Shown piece after piece: positions 1-9,438 of a DNA stretch of 64,000 nt (position 1 is the first letter of the stretch; each line of letters begins with the position of its first letter). The notes beneath the pieces are model-generated. The model searched no databases, was not told the origin of the DNA, and saw nothing but the letters and a program-made list of their open reading frames with translations. Location: contig NOKP01000003.1 of assembly GCA_002682825.1 (NCBI GenBank), forward strand, positions 434,001-498,000, in the 5' to 3' direction. Made by a program: the position numbers and the translations under genes. This stretch comes from Neonectria sp. B-13 (Eukaryota; Ascomycota; Sordariomycetes; Hypocreales; Nectriaceae).

Positions 1-898
1 GACTCGGGGCCCTTGATGTAGATGCTCTTCAGGTTCCGCCACTTCTGGGGAACCCATTTCTCGATCAGAGCCTTAGCCACAACGCCGACGTTGTCGGCGA
101 TCTGCTCAGGGGTCCAGCTTGAGTAGCCGACTCGGACGGCGGTGTTGGTGGTGGGTGCCAGGCTGACGAGGGCGGAGCCGAGGGCCTTCTCGACCTCCTT
201 GGCAATTTCGGCAGCAGTGCCGGCGTTGACCTTTCCTTCCGTCTTTGTTCGCTTCACCCTCTTGCCGTTCTCCTTGGGAGCCTTTGCCTGCAGCACAACC
301 GGGATGGGTCGCTTCTGTTGGGACTTGAAGAAGGTCTTGCCGAGGACCTTGGGTAACCGGTTGATTATCCGGTCATCACCAAGGAAAATATCGTGGTCGG
401 CGAAGAGCTTCCTCTGCGCCTCGTACTGGCCGAACTTGGCCTTGAGCTTGGCAAAGTCGATGACTCGGGTGATGCGCTTGGCGAGGTCGGCGGGGAACTC
501 TTCCGAGGCGACAATGTCCTTGTAGACACGCTGGGGCTCGGCGGTGATGAGGCAGATGGTGGTGGACTCGTCGGTGTTGAGGGAGTGAGGCAGCGCGATC
601 TTGCCGGGTTGGAGGCGGGCCTTGTCGGCGATGTGGCGCTTGGTGGTCAGGGTCAACCAGATGGGCGTATCGAGCGGCTCATCGTCGTTCTCGAGGAGGC
701 TGCGCTTGGTAGATTCCGCAGACTTCTGCTTGGCCGCCTTCTTGATGTGCGCCAAGAGAGCCTTGGAGGCTTTCAGGGTCTGGAGGTTTGTCAGCGACAC
801 GGACGTCGAGAAATCCAGACGAAAACACAAACCTGATCGGGGTTAATTGAGGTGACGGCAGGCTCGCCGGTGGCGGCAACTTCTTTTGAGGGCGCCAT
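1..898 (-). CDS. Utp30/Cic1-like ribosomal L1-domain protein, 3' end outside window
   Basis: Ribosome-biogenesis factor of the L1p/L10e fold (yeast Utp30/Cic1, human RSL1D1), expected to act on pre-rRNA in the nucleolus. Exons are complement(833..898) and complement(<1..779), joined in phase 0 across a 53 nt intron. The start is the ATG at 898 (MAPSKEV). The body shows the L1-domain run: IWLTLTTKRHI, a strand ending TICLITAEPQRVYKDIV, FADHDIFLGDDRIINRLPK, then a lysine-rich loop and VRVGYSS. The protein runs off the left edge without a stop. It is a housekeeping gene and probably unrelated to the cluster. The family is clear; the choice between Utp30 and Cic1 is not. Confidence 0.85.
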
Positions 899-1249
899 TG
901 TCGCGATCGCAAAATATCTGTTTGATGTAGAATCTCGAGATCTTTGATAGTGGGGGCTCTTATCAGTGCTTGGAAAATCCAAATTTTTTTCGCGATCGGT
1001 GGTTGGGCGGCCGGAATATGAGAGCGCCGGGCTCCGGTATGGCGCTTGGGCCTTGTCACTCGGCCGGAGTTAAGTAGTTCGTACCTCAGGTTGGCTCCAC
1101 CTGTCTCACTCACTTGACTTTAGGACCTGGACAACTACATCGGAATACTCAGAGTCACAGCAGGCAACTTCAAATCCGTGAAAATTCAACGTTCTATGTT
1201 AATTTATTTCCAAAATATCAACGTGCTCATATCTTATTAACGTACTTTG
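899..1249. other. intergenic, divergent promoters
   Basis: About 350 bp between the L1-domain gene and the AflR-like regulator, which diverge. It must hold both promoters. I see no gene, no repeat and no GTGGGG motif. Confidence 0.5.
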
Positions 1250-2415
1250 ATGGCTCCGATGGCACAGGACGCCTCCGACAGGAGGGCATCTTGTGAGCAG
1301 TGCAGTATGTTCCCTACCCAAACCTCCAGTCCTACGCATACTAACTTTAGAAGGGCAAAAGAAACTGAAATGTGACGGAGGGTTTCCAGAATGTGGCAGA
1401 TGCGTTAGTGCCGGTGACTCTTGCAAATACTCCGCGCGCCGGCCCATGGGGAGACCCAAGAAGCGGAAGATTCAAGGCGGGAATGAGGAGCAGACAAGCA
1501 GTGCAACCACAAGCAACGACACTCCCCCGTCCTCGAGTGAAAGAGACCAGTTTGGTGATTTGAGTCCGGAGATGACTCTTGATGAGCTTGAGCTGGCGCC
1601 TCAGGAAACTTTTGGCTCGACCATTGATGCAGCCAACTGGGGGTATGTCGAGTTTCCCAACACCCGGTTCCTAACCGTGACTATTATCTAACTGTATTCC
1701 CAGGTGTGATACCAACGTTTCTACAGTGCCGAATCCAATTCTCCTGGGTCTTGGCTCAGTATCTGGAAAACCGTCCTGCTCCTGTCTCGCAAGTCTCTAT
1801 CTCTCCTTGGAGGAGCTGCGGTCTGCCGACATTACTCCCTTCACATCAGGACTGGGTCATCTTCGAACAGTGACTGGAAGAGCATCGGCTATTCTTCAGT
1901 GTTCAGTCTGTCCAAGTCAGTTTGTGTGGGCGATGCAGAATTCACAGTTGCTAAATACCCTTCTCGTGTCGATTGCGGAGACTTATCGGAGACTTGTTAT
2001 GTCCATCGAAGAGGAGGCGCAACGAGCAACGCACAACAACGAATCCAAGACTTTTTTCCTCAGTGAATCCCAGCCGGACAATTTGGACCAGAATGTCGGA
2101 GGCGGAAATTATATCCCACCGAGCTTTCCTCTCAATCTCAGCCCCGCAAAATGGGAATTGCTCGCTAAGGAGGTTGTGAAGGCGGACATTTTTGGCTCGC
2201 CCCACTCACCCTCTACTTCGTTTGCGGCTTTGCTGCAGATGATGGAGGACAGGCAAACCGGTTGGCACTCGGGTACCTTGGGTAATTGCGCCGGTATGGA
2301 ACATGCTCATGCCCACTCCCATCACCTTCACAATGCACCTGATAAAGAACCCACGTGTGTAACGCTTGTGAGGCACACAAAAAGCCTCATCAACAGTCTC
2401 CCACTCAGTACATGA
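1250..2415 (+). CDS. AflR-like Zn2Cys6 transcription factor
   Basis: Predicted nuclear DNA-binding regulator of 351 aa. Exons are 1250..1304, 1354..1642 and 1704..2415. The acceptor at 1353 was chosen because it restores the exact C-x2-C-x6-C-x6-C-x2-C-x6-C cluster (residues about 15-41), followed by a basic RPMGRPKKRK segment. The alternative acceptor three bases upstream adds one residue and breaks the spacing. The C-terminal half has the Cys-rich helix of the aflatoxin-regulator domain (ILQCSVCPSQFVWAM, then SIAETYRRLV). The last 60 residues are His/Ala-rich and unlike the family, so the 3' end may be mis-spliced or decayed. It converges with an MFS gene; no biosynthetic backbone enzyme lies beside it. 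Confidence 0.75.
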
Positions 2416-2965
2416 GAGTCGCTCCGTCATAACACATCTCGTTCAACGACGAGAAAATTGCTAGGATATGAGTATATCATCCTGCTCTCCAGAAGCCTAC
2501 TCTTGAAAAATTGGACAAACAAGTCGCGATTGCGATACCTCCGTTCAGAGAAGTGAAGAACGCTGGTACACGTTTATGGCAGCGTCTCATGGTTCTGCAC
2601 GAAACATTGGTCTTGATTTCAAGAACGCAACCCAATAGTCTCAAGCATTTGTCCGTCTGATAACAGCTATACAAAAAACGAAGCACCTACCTTCGTACAA
2701 AGGTTGAAATGAGGAAGCCAAGTCAAGCGCCGTTGGCCCCGTAATGGTAGGCGTGTGGAAGAAGCTATTGGGTTACGATAAGAGTGAATCACTGGACATC
2801 TCTAGAAGTCGATTACATCAGGATTTATTTGATAATGATTGGTTCGCAAAAGTGACTCTTCCATCTACCCTGCGTATCAGGTTGTAAGGTGTACCTTGAT
2901 GCCTTGAACTATTCGGCCAGCTCGTTGGTTGAGACTTCGAAGAGACTCTCATCATATAGACAGCT
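2416..2965. other. intergenic, convergent 3' ends
   Basis: About 550 bp between two convergent genes. It should contain both transcription ends. No gene or repeat is recognised. Confidence 0.4.
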
Positions 2966-4438
2966 TCAACTGCCTCTTGAATGACGCCATTTCTCTCCAT
3001 GAATTGTCAGGAACCAAACCATGAACCCAGTGACTGAAATAAACAGCCCCGAAATCGTGCTGAACCAACCCACCCCAATTGCCTCGATTGCTGGTAAGCA
3101 GACGGCAGTTCCAGCAGCAGCAAACAGAAATCTTGACAGATAGTTACCCGCCACAACCACGGAGCTTTGCCCTTTGTCCTGCATCACATCGATGCAGTAC
3201 GTGTTGAGACTCGGAATACAAAACAGCTGCGCAAACCCTTGCAGAAACATGACGATGACCACAAGTGGGATTCCTCCAAGCCTCTTTTCCACGCCCCATC
3301 CGTACAGGATCATGCATGTCGGGACGACCACAATCATGACCAGCACGGAGGCTTTGAGGCGGTCCTCTGGGACTCGGCGTCCTCGCTTTTCAATGCACCG
3401 AGCAACCGTATAATCTGACCACCGGCCGCCGAAAAAGCTTCCAATGAGGTATCCTCCGCCAGGTGCCAGGTAGAAGAGGGCGCTCTGAAGCGGCGTTGTC
3501 AAGTTGAACCGCGGGTTCAAAACATGTCGGATCGGCGTGAGCATCGAGTATTGATTCCAGATGAGGGAGGAAACAGCCAGGGCGGTGATCCAGAGGTTCG
3601 GGTATAGTACCAAAGGTCGAATCACCGTCATTGGGTTGATGATGCTCCCGAGTCTAGCCAGGAAACTCAAGGTGCCCCCTTCGGTGCTTATCGGTCTCAT
3701 CTCGTGAATTGTCTCTGGCAGAAGAAATACGACAAGTACTGTGGCCAAGCACGAGAGCCCAGTTAGGATCCAGAAAATGACCCTCCACGAAGTGAATGTA
3801 ATGACCACTCCACCAAGCAAAGGCGCAATTGTTGGTCCAACTAAGATCCCCGATAGGAACCAACTTAGCGCCCGTCCACGTTCTGTCGGAGGATAAATAT
3901 CTCCAATAGCGACTGAGCCCACAACCAGATACGCCGTTCCTTGGAAGGCGGTCAACATGCGGAAGACGAAGAAGGCAGCTAGGTTGGGTGCGGCCGCGGT
4001 TCCGATGCTGCAGATGATGAGCATTACACTGCAGACGAGGAAGATCCAGCGCCGGCCGAAGCAGTTGGCTAGGGGGCCCCAGACAATGGGGCTTATGGCC
4101 ATGAAGACGAAGAACAGGGCATTCGAAATGTTGATGATGACACTGGTGGTTTCGAAAGCCACGGCGATCTCAGGGATGGCCACAAGGAGGGCAGTTGAAC
4201 TGATTGGCGTTAGGAAGCCGCAGAAGCAGAGAGTAGTGACGATGCCCAGTTTTCGCATTGGGCTGAATCGATTGTAAACATCTTCTGTTTCGTTCATGAC
4301 GACCGGCTCCAGTTCGCGGTGGCCATTGTTCTGACTAGAAGCGCCTGCTGAACGTTCCAATCCTGTTTCCAGTTCAGTTGAAGATGGCGCATCAACTCCG
4401 TTACCGCCACCTTCTTCAGGTGTTTGATCTCTAGCCAT
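2966..4438 (-). CDS. MFS transporter, DHA1 drug:H+ antiporter type
   Basis: Plasma-membrane exporter of the major facilitator superfamily, 490 aa, single exon, about 12 membrane helices. The start is the first true ATG (MARDQTP) at 4438. A hydrophilic N-terminus of about 75 residues precedes helix 1. The DHA1 signature segment GPLANCFGRRW follows helix 2, and SVAIGDIYPPTERGRALSW follows helix 4, as in Qdr/Aqr/Flr-type exporters. It converges with the AflR-like regulator. A lone GTGGGG lies at 4983, about 540 bp upstream. The substrate cannot be told from sequence. Confidence 0.85.
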   Translation of the reverse strand: MARDQTPEEGGGNGVDAPSSTELETGLERSAGASSQNNGHRELEPVVMNETEDVYNRFSPMRKLGIVTTLCFCGFLTPISSTALLVAIPEIAVAFETTSVIINISNALFFVFMAISPIVWGPLANCFGRRWIFLVCSVMLIICSIGTAAAPNLAAFFVFRMLTAFQGTAYLVVGSVAIGDIYPPTERGRALSWFLSGILVGPTIAPLLGGVVITFTSWRVIFWILTGLSCLATVLVVFLLPETIHEMRPISTEGGTLSFLARLGSIINPMTVIRPLVLYPNLWITALAVSSLIWNQYSMLTPIRHVLNPRFNLTTPLQSALFYLAPGGGYLIGSFFGGRWSDYTVARCIEKRGRRVPEDRLKASVLVMIVVVPTCMILYGWGVEKRLGGIPLVVIVMFLQGFAQLFCIPSLNTYCIDVMQDKGQSSVVVAGNYLSRFLFAAAGTAVCLPAIEAIGVGWFSTISGLFISVTGFMVWFLTIHGEKWRHSRGS

Positions 4439-5396
4439 GATTCGAAGCTCTGAACGTTCAATCAAAGTGACGTTTGAGGTTTGGAGAATTCCAGGCTACC
4501 AATGGTCATGCGGTCGTCAGGAGTCAACTCTGGCAATTGACCAATGTGATTAATTCTTCCAAAACCCCACAATTACTTATCGTCATTGAATACTCGAAGT
4601 ATGCAGAGCTCAAGAAAGCGTGGGATATGAAAGAGGTAACGGTGACTCAAGATTCTCACCGTGGCCGAAACGGATGCTTGATCCTGAAGACGAAATATCT
4701 GCTCCACAAATCGCTTAATATGTTCACTTCCTGATTTGCTCTTCGGAAAAGGAGCGCGATATCGGCGGATATAGACGACAACGCCGACGGCGAAGATCCA
4801 AAAGTCCCGAGACTCCACCCTGGTGGGTAAGGTGCAACGCCGTTGTTCGGGAACAACCTCCGGGGATAGTTGTGGAGTTCTGGATAACGCTGTCACCTCA
4901 TTTCATTGTGTTTTCATTGGGTGTTAATATGCTTGTATGGGTAGTAGACAAAGGCTCGAGGTTGGATTTTGGCCGACTTTCGGTGGGGGTTCTGCCGGGC
5001 TCGTACGAAGGAAAATGGTGGTTAGATAGATGACGGACATCTATCGTAACTCGGCGCAGAAAGACTTCTAATCACAAGCAGTGACGACTTTGTGAGGATG
5101 CTTTGTAGCTGAGCTTATTTTCTATCGGCCATGGCGTGCTTGCGATTCTTCGAAGATAACTTTAGGAGACGGATACTAGCTCAGCCAATAGTCTACTACT
5201 GGTGCTGGAAGCTCGTGGCTTTCCGGTCTTTTTGAGAGTCGACTGATTACTTGGTGATTCGTAGCCCATTGCCTCGCTAACTGACTGAGGTAATGCTCAT
5301 GACCTAAATACTTACGCAGGATTTCCAGAATGGCGGTCAGGGTCGTACAGAGCCGCAGAGTGTACGAGACGGGAGTTGGCCACAAGGGAATATTAG
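4439..5396. other. intergenic, upstream of MFS gene
   Basis: Nearly 1 kb without a supportable gene. It holds the MFS promoter and one GTGGGG hexamer at 4983-4988. Short reading frames here show no family features. Confidence 0.4.
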
Positions 5397-5429
5397 CTAA
5401 GGAAGATGCTATGCCAAACCGTTAAGTAA
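5397..5429. repeat. fragment of a dispersed repeat, copy A
   Basis: 33 bp beginning CTAAGGAA and ending TTAAGTAA. It matches 7878-7910 at about 28 of 33 positions, and three of the five differences are C/T or G/A. Weaker similarity extends about 15 bp further left. It directly abuts the MFS gene relic, as if an inserted element had truncated that gene. The parent element is unknown. Confidence 0.5.
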
Positions 5430-5625
5430 CTGGCATTGAGTAACGGCCTAGTGCAGCCAGCGTGGAAATAGGACTAATATACTAAGATGGAAATAACCAA
5501 GACCTCCTTGTAGTACGGCCAGTTCAAAGGATGGTTGGGATCGTCGGATGGTTATGGCATGAGGACAATATCGCTGTGTGTTTTCCCGTGCGGTGCTTGA
5601 TTGCGTAGGAACGATATAATTATAA
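5429..5625 (-). pseudogene. relic of an MFS transporter gene
   Basis: About 195 bp matching the N-terminal coding part of the MFS gene at 42836-44476 (counterpart about 44207-44398), same sense, roughly 80-85% identical by eye. Matching blocks include TGGCATTGAGTA, CTAAGATGGAAAT and GGGATCGTCGGATGGTT. Small indels and many G-to-A/C-to-T changes destroy the frame. It covers the segment just before and within helix 1 of the intact protein. No other part of the gene is recognisable nearby. The left edge meets a dispersed repeat. Confidence 0.75.
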
Positions 5626-5929
5626 GTTCATTTCTATTGATGTTCAAAGATCAATTGGCCCTAGTGTATTCCTCAATTACTTATGAGCCTTTTCCTAGTA
5701 AGTTTTAGTATATTTAGGGAGGATTAATATCAACCGTCCTGCCTCTGCCCCTTTCTGATCTCGTGGAACATTTCTCAACGGTGTTGAGAACATGAGATTG
5801 CCTACACTGCGCTCGAAATTTTGCTTATGCGAGGAAAAGAGTGGTTTATTGCTTGCTAGGTCCATACTGATCAATCTTGTCCGTTATGCCATTTTTTAAG
5901 TGTCGAATACATTTTCTTCTCGTCCAAAA
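5626..5929. other. intergenic
   Basis: About 300 bp, AT-leaning, lying 3' of the SMP-C2 gene. Nothing recognised. Confidence 0.35.
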
Positions 5930-7602
5930 TCACTTGGCCAGCTGCAATCCACGAAGCGAAACACGAGCCCTCACCGCCGCACCAGACCCTACGTCGAATT
6001 CGTCCTCGAGGTCCATGCCGGGAGCACCCAATACGCTTGCAAACGGAACCTCGTACCTCCCCGACACCTCCGTCCCGTTCATTAGCGTCAGCTGAAAATT
6101 CGGCGGGTCGGCAATCTTGTCGGCCGTGATGGGGAACCGAAAAGCTGTATCAAAGGCTGGGTTGAAAATGTCGGTCCCCGGGCTGTAAGTCTTGCCAGGC
6201 GTGACAAACTCCTTGTCGCCCCATGAGACCTTAACGCTAGGGTTGAGCTCGTCGCGTTGACCAGTCAGTCCGACGACGCTGGCAATGAGCACAGAGGCAA
6301 GCCCGCAGATTTGTCCCTCGCCTTGGCTCCCGGCGGCCGAAATACTGTTAGAATCACCAATAAAGTTATAGAACTTGGCATGCACTGTCAGCTTAGTTTC
6401 GGTGGGCTGGCCTTTGTGGACGAGACTGAGCTCTTGGGTGCCACCGGCTAAAAGAATCTGCTTGACTGTCGTGGCAGCGATGCCAATGTCGTCGTCACTG
6501 CCCACATCGTCGTCCTGCACGTCAATAGTGATGCATTGGTCATGATCTGTGACGAGAAAGTCGTGTGTCTCATTCCACTCCGGATCGTGTTTGTTTTTCT
6601 GGGTCGAAGTACGCCACTCTCCCTCCGCACCGACGTTGACTTCGCAATAACAGTCAGGAACGTCTTTGACGAGTTTTTCCAGTAGTCGCTTGGCCCCGCT
6701 CTTCTTTGGGCCTGTTATCCCGGTAGCGGTGCCAATCGTGAGGCGAATGACACCGATGTGGTGTTGAAAGGTCTTGAAGTAGTCGTTGGAAGCGTCGAGC
6801 TTGACGAGGAAGCGGTTGGGCAGGACTGCCATAGAGGCAATGATATTGAGAATGACCTTGCGAACGGCCTTTTCTATTAGGGAAAAGTCGGCGAGGTTGG
6901 CGGCGTCAGTAAAGTCGAGTTCAAGAGTCGGCGGGTTAATGAATGCGACCTGGGCGGCTCCAATCTGGTGAGCTTTGGTATTAGTGTCTGAGCATAGCAC
7001 GTCGTTGATCCGGCTGGAGCTCATACCAAAGGAATGATGTTCGTCAAGGGACAAAGCAAGACTGACAGTCTTCCCTTCAATTTTACGTGCTCGATTCCCT
7101 ATTAAATCGATACCAAGTCAGACGGAGAGAGCAACTGCCGTGGGCAGATGGTGGACGTTTACCACTTTGGGCACCATTTTGCCCTCGAGCTCGAAATCGC
7201 ACCGGCCGTCCCATTCCAAGTCCATGTCAAGCTTGATGCCTGGAAGTTCGGTCTTGTGAACGTCTACGTGAGAAAGCTTGATTGGGGTGGGCCCAAAGTC
7301 CAGCTTGACAAAGCGTAGCGTCGAGAGAGGGCCGGGGAGCATGGAAGCTAGCATGGGCTCGACCACCTGCTTGATCATATTGCCGCCGGCGACGTTGATG
7401 TTGGGCCATAGCTGGGCGATGATGTCGTTGAGGAAGCCTTCTCAAATGTGAGCGAGATGATCCTACCTAGTCAGGGAGGTGACGGGGACGTGAATGCGGA
7501 ATCGAGGATGCAGAACCGTGAACGTAAAGACTCGGAGGAGAGCGTCTAACCTGCGGATTCCGTGCCTCCAGAGGCAGTCAAAGTGTCGACGAGAGAGGAC
7601 AT
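5930..7602 (-). CDS. SMP-C2 domain lipid-transfer-like protein
   Basis: Tricalbin/extended-synaptotagmin-related protein of 478 aa. Exons are complement(7551..7602, 7163..7440, 7027..7098, 5930..6964). An SMP lipid-binding domain fills residues about 18-215: it opens with GFLNDIIAQLWPNI and runs through GGRCD-like DGRCDFELEG, LKGRLSVLLCPL and GAAQVAFINPPTLELDF. Two C2-like domains follow (about 225-335 and 355-478; first one with HDPEWNETHDFLV and an acidic DVQDDDVGSDDD loop). No signal peptide or membrane helix is visible at the N-terminus. Tricalbins and E-Syts are ER-anchored, so this is probably a soluble relative. SMP domains move lipids at membrane contacts. The exon-2 acceptor has two equivalent choices three bases apart. 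Confidence 0.8.
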
Positions 7603-7877
7603 GATGGGCGAGGGCGGTCTGTTTGATGTGCTGGGAAAAGGATACAGAAAGAAAGAAAGAAGACAATTTCAAAAGAGGGCAGGATAGAAGCGACCGGAAC
7701 AAGGTCTCGATATAATTAGGTGATGATGACGAGGGAGCTGGAGGTTTTGCGGGGCTGGAGGCTTTGCGGGGTTGGAGGACGTTGGTGCCCGATGCCCTGA
7801 CGTCATTGACGATCCACGCTTCTGGCTGGTAGTACAGAAGCCTTAACGCAGGTAGAAACCTAAGGGGACATTAACTA

Positions 7878-7910
7878 CTAAGGAACGTGCTATGTTAAAC
7901 CATTAAGTAA
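7878..7910. repeat. fragment of a dispersed repeat, copy B
   Basis: 33 bp partner of 5397-5429 in the same orientation, ending CATTAAGTAA. It sits at the left edge of the AT-rich block, which suggests that block is the decayed body of the same or a neighbouring element. Confidence 0.5.
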
Positions 7911-7914
7911 ATAA

Positions 7915-8165
7915 GTTGGATTGATAATAACTATTTAAAGCTGAGGTTAGTAATATTTGTCTTGATTCTGAATTACTGATCTTAATATGTCTTATTATAA
8001 TATAGAGTATTCACTCTTAGCCCTTATATATATATTTACTATTTATCTAATAGTATATATATACATTAGAATATATATAGATACAAAAGACCTTATCTTT
8101 TAGAAGGAGTCTATTAATTATATAAAGCTAAGAGCGCTAATATTTCTCGATTTCTAATGACTGTA
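7915..8165. repeat. AT-rich, probably RIP-decayed island
   Basis: About 250 bp strongly enriched in TA and AT steps (runs such as TTATATATATATTTACTAT), unlike the roughly balanced surroundings. In Pezizomycotina such islands are usually transposon copies after repeat-induced point mutation. No coding remnant is readable. Confidence 0.5.
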
Positions 8166-8320
8166 ATGTGCTGTACGTTAAGGATTTCATACTTGACACA
8201 GTCACCACTATTGCACCTCTACCTAGATTTCTTGGTACCCTGAGACGAAACTCAAGCGAGATCTTAGTCAGCGCAGGTGGCTGCTTTTAGGACCTCCTCG
8301 CTCCCCGGCTCAATTTCAGC

Positions 8321-8400
8321 TCAGCGATGCATCAGCCCGGGTCAGTGGTACCTTAGCTGGCTCAGTAGTACATCAGCCTGCCTCAGCCAGCGCAGCCCTC
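8321..8400. repeat. degenerate 20-21 bp tandem repeat
   Basis: Three to four imperfect units each beginning TCAG (8321, 8342, 8362, 8383), for example TCAGTGGTACCTTAGCTGGC beside TCAGTAGTACATCAGCCTGC. Likely a minisatellite or transposon-end remnant. Confidence 0.4.
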
Positions 8401-9438
8401 ATCAGCTTTCTGATCACTCTTTCCCCTGAGGCAGTCCTCCTTACTCGCCCTTGACCTCATTTCTGGGCCCTCAAATTCTAGAACATTCCTTGTCAGCTTG
8501 TCACTGCTACGACCGGCTATTAGAACTGCTCACGCTAGACAACATGGAAGGAGGTTAATGAGCACCAGTCTTTCGAAGAGCATCGTACTAGAACGAAAGG
8601 ATAAAGTGGGAATTCTGATAGACTGCGGAGATGCCCAGATATCACTCGGCTGAATCACAAGTAACCGTTCATGCGCAAGCCTAGGCTAAACGTACTTCGC
8701 GACTTGCAAACGACAGATATGCATCTGGATTACGTCAAAATCACAAAGATGACAAATTGAAATGCATACATGAACTTCAGTACAATCACAACATGCATTT
8801 TGATTGGACCTGGGTCGGTTAATCTTGGAGTTGAAACCAGGCTCTGAAATCCCGTATCTCAACATGGTCACCCATGAGACATATCACATCAAGTGACCTC
8901 TACGGCTGAGAAGTCCATTCTTGGCTGCAGGGTGATGCTGCAAGCTGACAACAGATCCCGTTCTCGTAGCCCAGTAAAACATTATCAGGCTCGCATAGAG
9001 GCAGGCAGGCAAGCACAGTTGGAGGGCGCCACCATTTGTCATTGGATACACGAAAACTGCCGAAGTCTCAAAAAGTGCAAATAAATGACGCCCCGCTCAT
9101 CAGAGTTCCGACTCCTCGAATGGGCGACTAAATGGCTATCAAGTGGCTTCCCGGACAAAGGAGGTCTCCATGCTTTTGCTGATCGTTCAATTCCCTAGGG
9201 GATGTGGTATTGGTTGTGTAATCAGGACCCAGGTCGGCCTCATCATTTCTGAACGGAGTCTATAAGTACTTTCCCCCCTTGCTTGATGGTTTCCTCTTCC
9301 TCTCTTCCTCTTTCAACTCAGAAGTCGTTGGCACGAGGCTGTTCTCAATAGACAACACCACGTTGACCTTTCCTCAAACATCATTCACAACAAGAACAGA
9401 ATTTCTAATCATGGAATCTACATCCCTTGGGTAAGTCA

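Larger units (their letters stand above)
7603..9438. other. long gene-free gap with repeat scars
   Basis: 1.8 kb between divergent genes. It contains repeat copy B (7878-7910), an AT-rich block (about 7915-8165) and a degenerate tandem repeat (about 8321-8400). A TATA-like CTATAAGTA at 9265 probably serves the patatin gene. No protein gene is supportable. Confidence 0.5.

Noticed and set aside
142..846. Open frames on the plus strand opposite the L1-domain gene
   Set aside because: They are antisense shadows; the minus strand reads a clear ribosomal L1-fold protein.
4573..4896. 107-codon minus-strand frame upstream of the MFS gene
   Set aside because: No domain, no plausible start context and ordinary intergenic composition.
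8686..9084. Two short frames in the gap left of the patatin gene
   Set aside because: About 60 codons each, without family features or splice partners.
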